From positions 1 through 60,860 of the forward strand of contig DIHL01000033.1 in assembly GCA_002420145.1 (NCBI GenBank): a stretch of 60,860 nucleotides of DNA. The letters run 5' to 3'. The position numbers and the translations under genes were made by a program. The notes below the pieces were generated by a model. It saw only the letters and a list, made by a program, of their open reading frames with translations. It was not told where the DNA came from and searched no databases. The stretch's first letter is position 1. Each line of letters begins with the position of its first letter. This document shows positions 43,810 through 52,514 of the stretch, in pieces. This stretch comes from Bacteroidetes bacterium UBA5697 (lineage in GTDB: Bacteria; Bacteroidota; Bacteroidia; B-17B0; Aurantibacillaceae).

Positions 43810-45051
43810 TTACTCAAATCTTAAACTCTCAATTGGGTCCAAAAGAGAAGCGCGTTTCGCTGGAATATATCCGCTAATTAATCCAACAATTAAACACACT
43901 GTAAATCCGATAATTATCCATGTCCATGGCATAAAAAAAGAAGAACTTAAGTTAAAGGAAATTAAATTAGCGGCAATAATTCCCATTAAAATTCCAAAAA
44001 AACCGCCACAGACGCATATCACAATGCTCTCAATCAAAAACTGAATTTTAATAGTTTGAGCAGTAGCGCCTAATGCTTTTCGTAATCCAATTTCTTTCGT
44101 TCGCTCTGTAACAGACACTAACATGATATTCATTAAGCCAATAGATGCGCCTATTAGAGTAATGATACCAATAATAATAGCGCCCATAGATGCTTTACTG
44201 GTTAATCCAATCAACATACTCGCTAAACTATCGGCGCGTGTAATTTCGAAATTATCTTCTTCGCCTATTGGGACTTTTCTCACTTTTCTGAACAATCCAT
44301 TAGCCTCTCCAATAGCCAACTCTAACCAATAAGAATTTTTTGCCAATACACTAATGGTAAAACTCATATCTGGTTTACTAAAATACTGACGAGCGGCAGT
44401 TAATGGAATAATACTTACTTTATCTCCACCAAATCCCATACTATTACCTTTACTAGCCAGTACACCAATAACCTTATACTTTCCTCCATTAATAGTCACC
44501 GTCTTATCTAAAGCTTTTTGCTTGCCTTTAAATAAAGCAAACTCTACATCCTTACCTATTATAACAACATGAGAACCATTAATAATTTCTTGAGGAGAAA
44601 AATTTCTTCCTTTCTCTAATTCGTAACCACTCGTTTCTAAATAATTTTCATCGCCACCAAATACTTGAATATTAGGATTTGTTTTTTCTGTTTCAAACTT
44701 TAATCGAGAATTAAATGAGGCCATAGTTGACACAGCCGTTGTAACAGGAAATGCAAATTCATTTTTGAATCGAATCGCTTCTTTATAGGTAATGGATTCG
44801 TATTTTTTTGCTCGTTTTCCTTTACGTCCTATTCTCACATTCATATCTCTATTACGAATCGTGAAAGAATTGGCTCCCATGCTTGTAAAGTTACTATTGA
44901 TAGACCCTTTCATCGCATCAATAGCAGACGAAATACCAACCAAAGCAGTGATACCAAAAAAGATAATCAACATCGTTAAGAAAGCTCTTAACTTGTTTCC
45001 TTTAATGGAATCAGTAGCCACTTTAATATTTTCTTTAAGCAGTAATGCCAT
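43810..45051 (-). CDS. MacB-like ABC transporter permease
   Basis: 413 residues with the MacB/FtsX architecture: one N-terminal helix (RAFLTMLIIFFGITALVGISSA), a large periplasmic domain (about 45-270) and three C-terminal helices with the conserved ERTKEIGLRKALGA before the second. Such permeases work with an ATPase and an RND-type adaptor to export or mechanotransmit; neither is adjacent, so the ATPase must lie elsewhere. Confidence 0.9.
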   Translation of the reverse strand: MALLLKENIKVATDSIKGNKLRAFLTMLIIFFGITALVGISSAIDAMKGSINSNFTSMGANSFTIRNRDMNVRIGRKGKRAKKYESITYKEAIRFKNEFAFPVTTAVSTMASFNSRLKFETEKTNPNIQVFGGDENYLETSGYELEKGRNFSPQEIINGSHVVIIGKDVEFALFKGKQKALDKTVTINGGKYKVIGVLASKGNSMGFGGDKVSIIPLTAARQYFSKPDMSFTISVLAKNSYWLELAIGEANGLFRKVRKVPIGEEDNFEITRADSLASMLIGLTSKASMGAIIIGIITLIGASIGLMNIMLVSVTERTKEIGLRKALGATAQTIKIQFLIESIVICVCGGFFGILMGIIAANLISFNLSSSFFMPWTWIIIGFTVCLIVGLISGYIPAKRASLLDPIESLRFE

Positions 45052-45134
45052 AACGTAAAAGTAACCATAAAGTAAATAGTAAGTTTACCGTTTATGTAGG
45101 ATTTTTGATTTCTTTTGCTAAAAGAGTATAAAGA

Positions 45135-45812
45135 TTATACTAAAAATTGCTCAACAAAACCACCAATTTGTTTCTCCATATCTACAAAATGAATCTCTAA
45201 AATCCACTCACGCTTAGTCCCTAAAACACCTGGAGCAAACATATCTTTATGGTTATCAAGATGAATGTAGTTATCTCTACTTTCGCTCTCTATTTGCTCG
45301 TGAGGAAAATTACCGATTAAATGTCCTGCAATATCGCCACCAAAGGTCCAGCCATATTTTTTAGCTAATTCAACGTTATATTGATAATACTCGGCTCCAG
45401 TAATGGAGGTGTGTGTAAAAAACCAATCGCGTGATTCTTTCCAAGCAGCATTAATATCAGCTTTGAGTTTATGTTTTAAAGGATCGTTTCCTATCACATA
45501 AGTTCTTCCCACATCTGCTTCCCAATCTTCGAACACGGGACCGAAATCAAAAAATAAAATATCATCTGTTTGTACCGTTAAATTTGGTGGATTTTCGCGG
45601 TAGGGATGCAAAGTGTTTTTACCTGCACGCACAATGCGTTTATGCCAAAATTTTTTAATGCCATACAATTCAAATGCAAGCGCATACAATTCTTCGTTTA
45701 ATTGTTTTTCTGTTTTACCAGCAATAATTAAACCTCTTGTTTCGGCCACATCAAATAAATTGAATGCTTTTTCTTCAGCCTTTAATAATTCCTGTACTTT
45801 ATTTGAATACAT
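45135..45812 (-). CDS. M24 family metallopeptidase (aminopeptidase P-like)
   Basis: 225-residue pita-bread-fold enzyme, without the N-terminal domain of full aminopeptidase P. Metal-site candidates: D in FFDFGPVFEDWEADVG (D and E/D cluster), H in DIAGHLIGNFPHE, E in WILEIHFVD and E in the C-terminal GGFVEQ. A short family member, probably cytoplasmic since no signal peptide is seen. Substrate unknown. Confidence 0.85.
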   Translation of the reverse strand: MYSNKVQELLKAEEKAFNLFDVAETRGLIIAGKTEKQLNEELYALAFELYGIKKFWHKRIVRAGKNTLHPYRENPPNLTVQTDDILFFDFGPVFEDWEADVGRTYVIGNDPLKHKLKADINAAWKESRDWFFTHTSITGAEYYQYNVELAKKYGWTFGGDIAGHLIGNFPHEQIESESRDNYIHLDNHKDMFAPGVLGTKREWILEIHFVDMEKQIGGFVEQFLV

Positions 45813-45876
45813 GTTTATAAAATTATAACACTATTTTATCAGTTCTAAAATTAACGATAATTTAAAGCATATAAAA

Positions 45877-45912
45877 TAAAAAAGCCCCTCAGAAAATTCT
45901 GAAAGGCCTTTT
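45877..45912 (-). terminator. Terminator of the small lipoprotein gene
   Basis: Minus strand imperfect hairpin with CAGAA/TTCTG core and flanking GCCC/GGC pairs, then TTTTTT. Confidence 0.55.
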
Positions 45913-45933
45913 CACTAAACAAACATCATTAGC

Positions 45934-46179
45934 CTATTGAATTTCACAATTCACGCTATAATCTCCGAAGAAATCACTTCCAGAATCGTTATTGGCATTA
46001 CATCTGCTTTCTGCATTAGTTCTTGTGTCTTTATAAGTATACTGAGAGTAATCAGTATCTACAGTTGAAGAGTTTCCTGTATACGTCTTTGTACATTTAC
46101 AGATGTAATCTTTTTTACAAGAAGACATTAATATTCCAAGTGTGAACGTAACCGCTAATGTTATTACTATTTTTTTCAT
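45934..46179 (-). CDS. Small lipoprotein, 81 residues
   Basis: Lipobox MSSC at Cys21 after a KKIVITLAVTFTLGIL signal; the mature part has several cysteines (YICKCTKTY, SRCNANN, VNCEIQ) that may form disulfides. No family recognised. Terminator follows. Confidence 0.7.
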   Translation of the reverse strand: MKKIVITLAVTFTLGILMSSCKKDYICKCTKTYTGNSSTVDTDYSQYTYKDTRTNAESRCNANNDSGSDFFGDYSVNCEIQ

Positions 46180-46383
46180 TTTAATTTAGATTAAATATTT
46201 ATACCACAAAGATGAGAGATTCATTGGCGGAACTGTTACACATCATTTTAAATAACTTACATAATTCATTCTTTTATAAAATCACTAAACCCTTTTTTTT
46301 AATAATTCACCTTACAAATGAGAATAACTTTTTAAAAAACATATCGAATTAAACTATAATTTAAGCCTTCAAAATAACAAATT

Positions 46384-48690
46384 GTGATTCTCTGTATTGC
46401 CGAAAAACCAAGTGTTGGAAAAGAAATTGCCCGAATATTAGGCGCAACTAACCGACGCGATGGATTTTATGAAGGCAATAATTATTTGATTAGTTGGACC
46501 TTTGGTCATTTATGCACCCTTAAAGCCCCCGACGATTATAGTGATGATTGGAAACGTTGGGATTTAAATTTTTTACCAATGATTCCGCCACGCTTTCAAT
46601 TAAAAGTAATTGATAATAGCGGAGTCACAAAGCAATTCAATACCCTGAAAACATTAATGGAACAATGCACCGAGGTTGTAAACTGCGGTGATGCTGGTAT
46701 TGAGGGGGAATTGATACAACGTTGGGTATTAGCAAAAGCAGCAAATAACAAACCCGTCAAGCGTTTATGGATTTCATCGATGACCGACGAAGCTATTAAA
46801 GAAGGTTTTGAAAATTTAAAAGACAGTAAAGATTACGATTTATTATACGCTGCAGGAAATGCTCGTGCCATAGGCGATTGGTTGTTAGGCATGAACGCTA
46901 GTAGATTATATACCGTGAAGTATGCACAAGGCAAAGGTGTTCTTTCTATTGGAAGAGTGCAAACCCCTACTCTAGCGTTAATTGTCAATCGTTATAACGA
47001 GATACTAAATTTTAAACCAGAAATTTATTGGGAATTAAAAACAACCTATCGGACTGTTATTTTTAATTCAACCAAACGAAAGTTTACAAAGAAAGAAGAT
47101 GCGACTCAAATTTTAGAACGCATCAAAAATCATTTATTTGAAATTGTTTCGAGTACAAAAAAGAATGCGAATGAGAGTCCTCTGCCTTTATTTGACTTAA
47201 CATCCTTACAAGTAGAATGCAACAAGAAATTAAACTTCACAGCAGATGATACTTTAAAGCATTTACAAAAACTATACGAATCAAAATTAGTGACTTATCC
47301 TAGGGTTGATACAACTTATCTTCCAGAGAACATGTATCCTAAAATCAAAGACATTTTAGTGAATATGAAACCTTACGAGCAGTTTACGAAGGTATTATTG
47401 GATAAGCCAATCAGGAAAAGCAAAAAGGTATTTGACGATAAAAAAATAACAGACCATCACGCTATTATTCCAACAGGAGTGATGCCTCCATCTGGCATGT
47501 ACTTACCCGAAAAACAAGTATACGATATTATTGCAAGACGTTTTATTGCGGCCTTTTACCCTGATTGTGTAGTAAGCAATACGGTTGTTTTAGGAGATGT
47601 GGATGGTAATGAATTTAGCGCTACTGGTAAAGTAATTTTGGAAGAAGGATGGCGAGTGTTATTTCCTAAAACTTCGGCAAGCTCAGCTTCCAATGATTCT
47701 TCGGAGGAAAAAGAAAATGAAGAACAATTAATGCCACTGTTTGTGAAAGGTGAAAAAGGGGAACACACACCCGACTTACAAGAAAAACAAACACAACCAC
47801 CTAAAATGCATACCGAAGCTACTTTATTAAGAGCCATGGAAACAGCTGGCAAACAAGTAGACGATCCAGAGTTAAGAGATTTAATGAAAGAAAATGGTAT
47901 TGGTAGGCCATCTACAAGAGCCAATATTATTGAGACTTTATTTAAACGTAATTACATTACACGTCAACGAAAAAATTTAGTGCCAACTATTACTGGAATT
48001 CAATTAATAAAAACTATTAATAACGAATTACTAAAATCGGTAGAGTTAACGGGTATTTGGGAAAAGAAATTGCGTCAAATTGAAAAAGGAGAATACGACC
48101 CTCATTTGTTTTTAAATGAAATGAAAGAGATGGTATCTGATTTAACCAAAGAAGTGAAGTACGAGCAAGGCAATATGATTACCATTGAAGCAGAACGAAA
48201 AAAAGAAGCTTCAACTGCAACAGAGGCTGATAAAACTGTTTCAAAAAATGACACTACAGTCACCGAAAAAAAGAAAGAACCAAAATCAGATGCGCCAATT
48301 ACTTGTCCTAAATGCAACATTGGAACAATTATGAAAGGTAAAACAGCTTATGGTTGCAGCGCATTTAAAGATGGCTGTAATTTTAAAATCGATTTTGAGT
48401 TTGGAGGAAAGAAATTAAGTGAGAAACAATTATTTACGCTTATTCAAAAAAAGAAATCGCCAAGCATCAAAGGATTTACAATTAATAACCAAAAAGTAAA
48501 CGGGCATCTCATTTTAAATTCAAATTTTGTAACTGAGTTTGTTGAAGAGCAAGAAAAAATAAAAACACCAGTGGTAATTTTAGAAAATCAAACTTGTCCT
48601 AAATGCAAACAAGGATTAATTATAAAAGGTAAAACTGCTTTTGGGTGTAACCGTTTTAAGGAAGGTTGTGACTTTAGAGTCCCTTTTTAG
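46384..48690 (+). CDS. topB: DNA topoisomerase III-type enzyme
   Basis: Type IA topoisomerase. GTG start at 46384. Toprim domain with CIAEKPSVGKEIA and VVNCGDAGIEGELIQRW; the active-site tyrosine in KLVTYPRVDTTYL near residue 320; SIGRVQTPTLALIVNRY upstream. After ~residue 600, a low-complexity linker leads to two copies of a topoisomerase C-terminal zinc-ribbon-like repeat with Cys pairs (CPKCNIGTIMKGKTAYGC, CPKCKQGLIIKGKTAFGC). 768 residues, slightly long for TopB because of this tail. Overlaps queA by four bases at the 3' ends. Confidence 0.94.
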   Translation: MILCIAEKPSVGKEIARILGATNRRDGFYEGNNYLISWTFGHLCTLKAPDDYSDDWKRWDLNFLPMIPPRFQLKVIDNSGVTKQFNTLKTLMEQCTEVVNCGDAGIEGELIQRWVLAKAANNKPVKRLWISSMTDEAIKEGFENLKDSKDYDLLYAAGNARAIGDWLLGMNASRLYTVKYAQGKGVLSIGRVQTPTLALIVNRYNEILNFKPEIYWELKTTYRTVIFNSTKRKFTKKEDATQILERIKNHLFEIVSSTKKNANESPLPLFDLTSLQVECNKKLNFTADDTLKHLQKLYESKLVTYPRVDTTYLPENMYPKIKDILVNMKPYEQFTKVLLDKPIRKSKKVFDDKKITDHHAIIPTGVMPPSGMYLPEKQVYDIIARRFIAAFYPDCVVSNTVVLGDVDGNEFSATGKVILEEGWRVLFPKTSASSASNDSSEEKENEEQLMPLFVKGEKGEHTPDLQEKQTQPPKMHTEATLLRAMETAGKQVDDPELRDLMKENGIGRPSTRANIIETLFKRNYITRQRKNLVPTITGIQLIKTINNELLKSVELTGIWEKKLRQIEKGEYDPHLFLNEMKEMVSDLTKEVKYEQGNMITIEAERKKEASTATEADKTVSKNDTTVTEKKKEPKSDAPITCPKCNIGTIMKGKTAYGCSAFKDGCNFKIDFEFGGKKLSEKQLFTLIQKKKSPSIKGFTINNQKVNGHLILNSNFVTEFVEEQEKIKTPVVILENQTCPKCKQGLIIKGKTAFGCNRFKEGCDFRVPF

Positions 48691-49907
48691 TGAGTTCTAA
48701 AAAGTAAAGAACCATCTCCATAGCTCAAAAACCTAAAATCATGTTCAATAGCATATTGATATACTTTACGCCAATCCTCTCCAATAAAGGCTGCAATTAA
48801 TAAAATCAAAGTGCTTTCAGGTTGATGAAAATTAGTGACCAATGCATTTACTATTTTAAATTGATAACCTGGAACAATTAATATGCTTGTTTTAGCGTAT
48901 AAGGTTTTGAGTTGATGTTGATTTAAAAAATCAATAATATATTTTAAAGCTTCCTTTGCACTTATTTGATTGTTGGAAGAAACATAAGGTTGCCATTGAT
49001 CCACTAATAATTCATGTGGTAACAAATTAGGCTGCTGCGCTATTTTTTCGCCAATCCAAAACAAACTTTCTAAAGTTCTTAAAGAAGTAGTTCCAACAGC
49101 TGTGACAGATTTATCGATATGAAGATACAAATACTCAATCGTTTCTAAAGGCACATCAATATATTCGCCATGCATATCATGCTCGGCCATGGTGCTTGAT
49201 TTAACAGGTTTAAAAGTACCTGCACCAACATGTAATGTAATGTATGTTGGAACAATCTGTTTTGCTTTTAATTTGTCAAACACTCTATCTGTAAAATGCA
49301 AGCCTGCTGTTGGCGCTGCTACCGAACCTTCTTTTTGAGCATAAATGGTTTGATAGCGTTCTAAATCAATATCTTCCGTAGCACGTTTTAAATAAGGAGG
49401 AATAGGAATAGCTCCTGCTATTTGCAATACTTCGGCAAATGTTTTGGTAGCTGGTTGCCAAGTAAACTCTAAAATAAAAGTGCCACTTAAACGTTCTTTA
49501 ATTTCTGCCTTAATTTGTAACTCATCCGTATTTAAAAATACAAATTGCTCTTTCCATTTGGCAGCTCCACCTACTAAACATTTCCATTGAGAACTGTTTT
49601 GTTGCAACATGCTTGAATACACATCAGCATTCCTTGACACAGGCTCTAAACAAAATACCTCAATATCTTTTTGAGTAGATGTCTTAAAAAATAGCCTAGC
49701 AGGAATAACTTTAGTGTTATTAAAAAAAAGTAAAGAATCTGCTGGCAAAAATTCATCAATATCAATGTATTGAGATTCTGTTATGATTTCATTTTTATAT
49801 ACTAATAACTTAGACAAATCTCTTTCAGCTAAAGGATATTTAGCAATACGCTCAAATGGTAAGTCGTAATGATAATCTTTAATAGAAATTTGTTTTTCTT
49901 GAGTCAT
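48687..49907 (-). CDS. queA: S-adenosylmethionine:tRNA ribosyltransferase-isomerase
   Basis: Queuosine pathway: transfers the ribose of SAM to preQ1 in tRNA. 406 residues, longer than the E. coli enzyme; DYHYDLPFERIAKYPLAERDLSKLL at the N-terminus (with the family's DLP...RIA pattern), GSVAAPTAGLHFT around residue 195 and HVGAGTFKPV. Convergent with topB. Other que genes are not visible here. Confidence 0.94.
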   Translation of the reverse strand: MTQEKQISIKDYHYDLPFERIAKYPLAERDLSKLLVYKNEIITESQYIDIDEFLPADSLLFFNNTKVIPARLFFKTSTQKDIEVFCLEPVSRNADVYSSMLQQNSSQWKCLVGGAAKWKEQFVFLNTDELQIKAEIKERLSGTFILEFTWQPATKTFAEVLQIAGAIPIPPYLKRATEDIDLERYQTIYAQKEGSVAAPTAGLHFTDRVFDKLKAKQIVPTYITLHVGAGTFKPVKSSTMAEHDMHGEYIDVPLETIEYLYLHIDKSVTAVGTTSLRTLESLFWIGEKIAQQPNLLPHELLVDQWQPYVSSNNQISAKEALKYIIDFLNQHQLKTLYAKTSILIVPGYQFKIVNALVTNFHQPESTLILLIAAFIGEDWRKVYQYAIEHDFRFLSYGDGSLLFRTH

Positions 49908-50052
49908 TCTCTTGTACTAGTTTTATTGAAATCAGCGACAATAATATTAAAACTTTTATAAGTTACCTAACATATAATTTCTTTTATCTCATTTTATCCG
50001 TTTATTAAGTCTATCTTTATTAGGTGTCTGTCATTTCAGGCTATTAAGCCTT

Positions 50053-50646
50053 ATGGAAAACAACTTTGAAATACTAATTGAAAGTTTTATTAGAGACAAT
50101 GTGGGCATTGATAACCATTTCATCAGCGATGAATTATCGCAACACCTCAAACAAAATTTACTAGAATTATTGAGCCAAAATAAACTTCAGGAAGCTGGTA
50201 CTGGTAATGAGCTTTTAGTTTCTCATAACAAAACAGTGAGAAGCGATTCGATTTATTGGTTAGACAGAGCTCATAATAACGAATACGAAAATGATTTTTT
50301 GGATCAAATAGATGATTTTGTAAAATACCTTAATCGTAGTTGTTTTGCAGGTATTAATGGCTATGAATTCCATTACTCTTTATATGAAATTGGTACTTTT
50401 TATCAAAAACACTTGGACCAATTTAACAATAACCCAAGTCGGAAATACAGTATGATAAGCTATTTGAATGATGATTGGCAAGAAAGTGATGGTGGGCAAT
50501 TAATGATTTATCAAAACTATAATAATAAAAAAGTAAATCCTACTCAAGGCAAAACGGTGTTTTTTAAAAGTGATGAATTGCAGCACGAGGTGTTAGTAAC
50601 GCAAAAGCAACGCATGAGCATTACTGGTTGGTTAAAAAGAGATTAA
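50053..50646 (+). CDS. 2-oxoglutarate/Fe(II) oxygenase (prolyl hydroxylase-like)
   Basis: 197-residue soluble oxygenase, SM-20/PHD-like. Iron ligands H120 and D122 in YQKHLDQF and H178 in ELQHEVLV; the 2OG-binding arginine R187 in KQRMSITGW, spaced as in the family. Hydroxylation target unknown. Faces the SET gene tail to tail, one base apart. Confidence 0.88.
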   Translation: MENNFEILIESFIRDNVGIDNHFISDELSQHLKQNLLELLSQNKLQEAGTGNELLVSHNKTVRSDSIYWLDRAHNNEYENDFLDQIDDFVKYLNRSCFAGINGYEFHYSLYEIGTFYQKHLDQFNNNPSRKYSMISYLNDDWQESDGGQLMIYQNYNNKKVNPTQGKTVFFKSDELQHEVLVTQKQRMSITGWLKRD

Positions 50647-50647
50647 A

Positions 50648-51079
50648 CTATCGGTGTTTTTTCCAGTAGGATTTTCCATAGGCACAAAAAATCTCTTCAT
50701 TTATTTTAATATTTCTGAGAGCAATGATGCAAACATTACCATCCTCATCCAAAGCTATTTTGGCTGAATTCTTAAATAAGGATTTATTAAAGCCTTCGGC
50801 ATCATTAGCATATTTTGCAAAACAATTTACACGCATCGAATCTAACATGGTTCCGTTTGGTAAACTAATAAAATATTTATCCAATCCTTTGTTTACTCTA
50901 ATTTTAGCTTGCAATTTCGTTAATATTTCGCCCTTAAATAAAGAAATCACTTCGTCTTTATAAATAGCTATTGAAGTATATAATCCATTTCCTGAATTTG
51001 GTAATTGTGATGTAGTAACGAATAGGTAATCAGATTCTTTGGCTTCGATGCTATTGGCATGATATGTAGTTTGCTTCAC
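50648..51079 (-). CDS. SET domain protein (putative lysine methyltransferase)
   Basis: 143 residues, a single compact SET domain. GNGLYTSIAIYKDEVI (GxG motif for SAM), CFAKYANDAEGF (usual NHxC position altered to NDAE) and INEEIFCAYGKSYW (catalytic tyrosine block, Y in CAYG). No pre- or post-SET regions. Bacterial SET proteins methylate ribosomal or chromatin-like proteins in a few cases; no target here. Tail-to-tail neighbour of the hydroxylase. Confidence 0.82.
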   Translation of the reverse strand: MKQTTYHANSIEAKESDYLFVTTSQLPNSGNGLYTSIAIYKDEVISLFKGEILTKLQAKIRVNKGLDKYFISLPNGTMLDSMRVNCFAKYANDAEGFNKSLFKNSAKIALDEDGNVCIIALRNIKINEEIFCAYGKSYWKKHR

Positions 51080-51137
51080 TTTGTGTAATTTAACAATAGT
51101 GAATGAAGGTAACCAAATAAACTCACATCCCTCATTT

Positions 51138-52388
51138 TTATCTCATAGATAAAACATCATCATTATATATCAATTCTAAAGCGCCACTATTTTTAAAATC
51201 AGATACTAAAGTCGTTATTCTATTTCGTTTACTGCCGTTATTTATTTCTAAAGCTGCCGTATTCGGCGGTATACGACCCAAATTAATAGCATACATCACC
51301 AATACATTTGAGCCATTTTGTAGTTGCAAAGAGATTTCTTTTTTTTGATGTGTGACTTGAATATTTTCTACAATCAACTTTCCGTTTAAATAAATTGACA
51401 CAATATCCCCATCTACTCTATTTTTATCATAGATGCTTATTTTTACAGTTTTATTTTCAGAGCTTAAGGTTTGTTGCACTTTATATCTTCTTCCATTTAA
51501 ATGATGTTTTGTAAACTTTACAAATTTCTCTTCTTTTAAAATTGTATCTGGTTCAAGTTCTTTAGGTTTATTAGGAATAAGCACTTCAACAAAAATAGTA
51601 GCCTTGATATCAGGGCAACCAGCACGCTTACTAATGACAGTGTATGAAGTACTACTTTGAGGAGTTAAAGTAATCTCATGACCTGTATCTTTTATCAAGC
51701 CTTCTTTGGTTAACCATGAATACTGGCATCCACCTCTTACAGTTAAAACAACAGAAGAACCCTTTATAATTTTAGTAGATGAGGCCATGATACGAAGAAC
51801 TGTATCGCAAATAGTTGGCTGAATATCAATTGTATTTTCAAAATTAAAACCATCAATATTTACCCAATTACTAATAGTTCCATCTGGCATTTGCACTGTT
51901 ATATATTTGCCATTGTGAGGTGCCACAAAACTAAACACTCTTTTATTCCATACATTATATTCTGGATTCTTATTACATGTATATACTACTGTTCCAAAGT
52001 CATTATTCGTTTCAGATAAGCCAATTTGAATAGCTGTAGCCTCATAGTTCATTGTTTTACGATCATAAAAAGAAATACTATACGTTTTACCTTTTATCAA
52101 ATTACTATTTAATTCAAGAGCAACAATATCCGTTTTGCCTCCTGTTAAAGCGATGTACCATTTATTACTTTTGGCTCCACTTCCGCCATAGGTAGCCGAC
52201 GAAATAATATCAACATCGCCGAAACTTCCAAAAGCGGTCACTCCTGGTAACATATTATTTAAAGCATCGTTACTTAAATTAATTTGATCCATGTTGGCGG
52301 TGGTGTTTTCAAAATCTCCATTAATAAATTTTTGCGCAAATACATTAACAGATAAAAAGGCTAGAATTAAAATAGTAATACTTCTCAT
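51138..52388 (-). CDS. Secreted protein with N-terminal jellyroll-like and Ig-like regions
   Basis: 416 residues with signal peptide RSITILILAFLSVNVFAQ. Residues ~20-190 (KFINGDFENTT..., VNIDGFNFEN) resemble the carbohydrate-binding-like region of many T9SS cargo proteins. A short Ig/PKD-like segment follows (ITLTPQSSTSYTVISKRAGC), then a C-terminal region I do not recognise. No clear type A sorting tail, so the surface fate is uncertain. Confidence 0.6.
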   Translation of the reverse strand: MRSITILILAFLSVNVFAQKFINGDFENTTANMDQINLSNDALNNMLPGVTAFGSFGDVDIISSATYGGSGAKSNKWYIALTGGKTDIVALELNSNLIKGKTYSISFYDRKTMNYEATAIQIGLSETNNDFGTVVYTCNKNPEYNVWNKRVFSFVAPHNGKYITVQMPDGTISNWVNIDGFNFENTIDIQPTICDTVLRIMASSTKIIKGSSVVLTVRGGCQYSWLTKEGLIKDTGHEITLTPQSSTSYTVISKRAGCPDIKATIFVEVLIPNKPKELEPDTILKEEKFVKFTKHHLNGRRYKVQQTLSSENKTVKISIYDKNRVDGDIVSIYLNGKLIVENIQVTHQKKEISLQLQNGSNVLVMYAINLGRIPPNTAALEINNGSKRNRITTLVSDFKNSGALELIYNDDVLSMR

Positions 52389-52514
52389 AGTGTTCTTTTA
52401 CATTGAGATGCAGTACTAGTTGTTATTCCATAAATGAACGGCTAATTTTTAAAGAAATGTGAAAATAGGAGTACAAGCACTGCTCCACCCTAGTTCCCAA
52501 GAAAACTGATTATA

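Noticed and set aside
46180..46383. Riboswitch or leader before topB
   Set aside because: AT-rich with no conserved structure I can recognise; nothing supported.
47556..47924. Minus-strand ORF of 122 residues within topB
   Set aside because: Shadow of topB.
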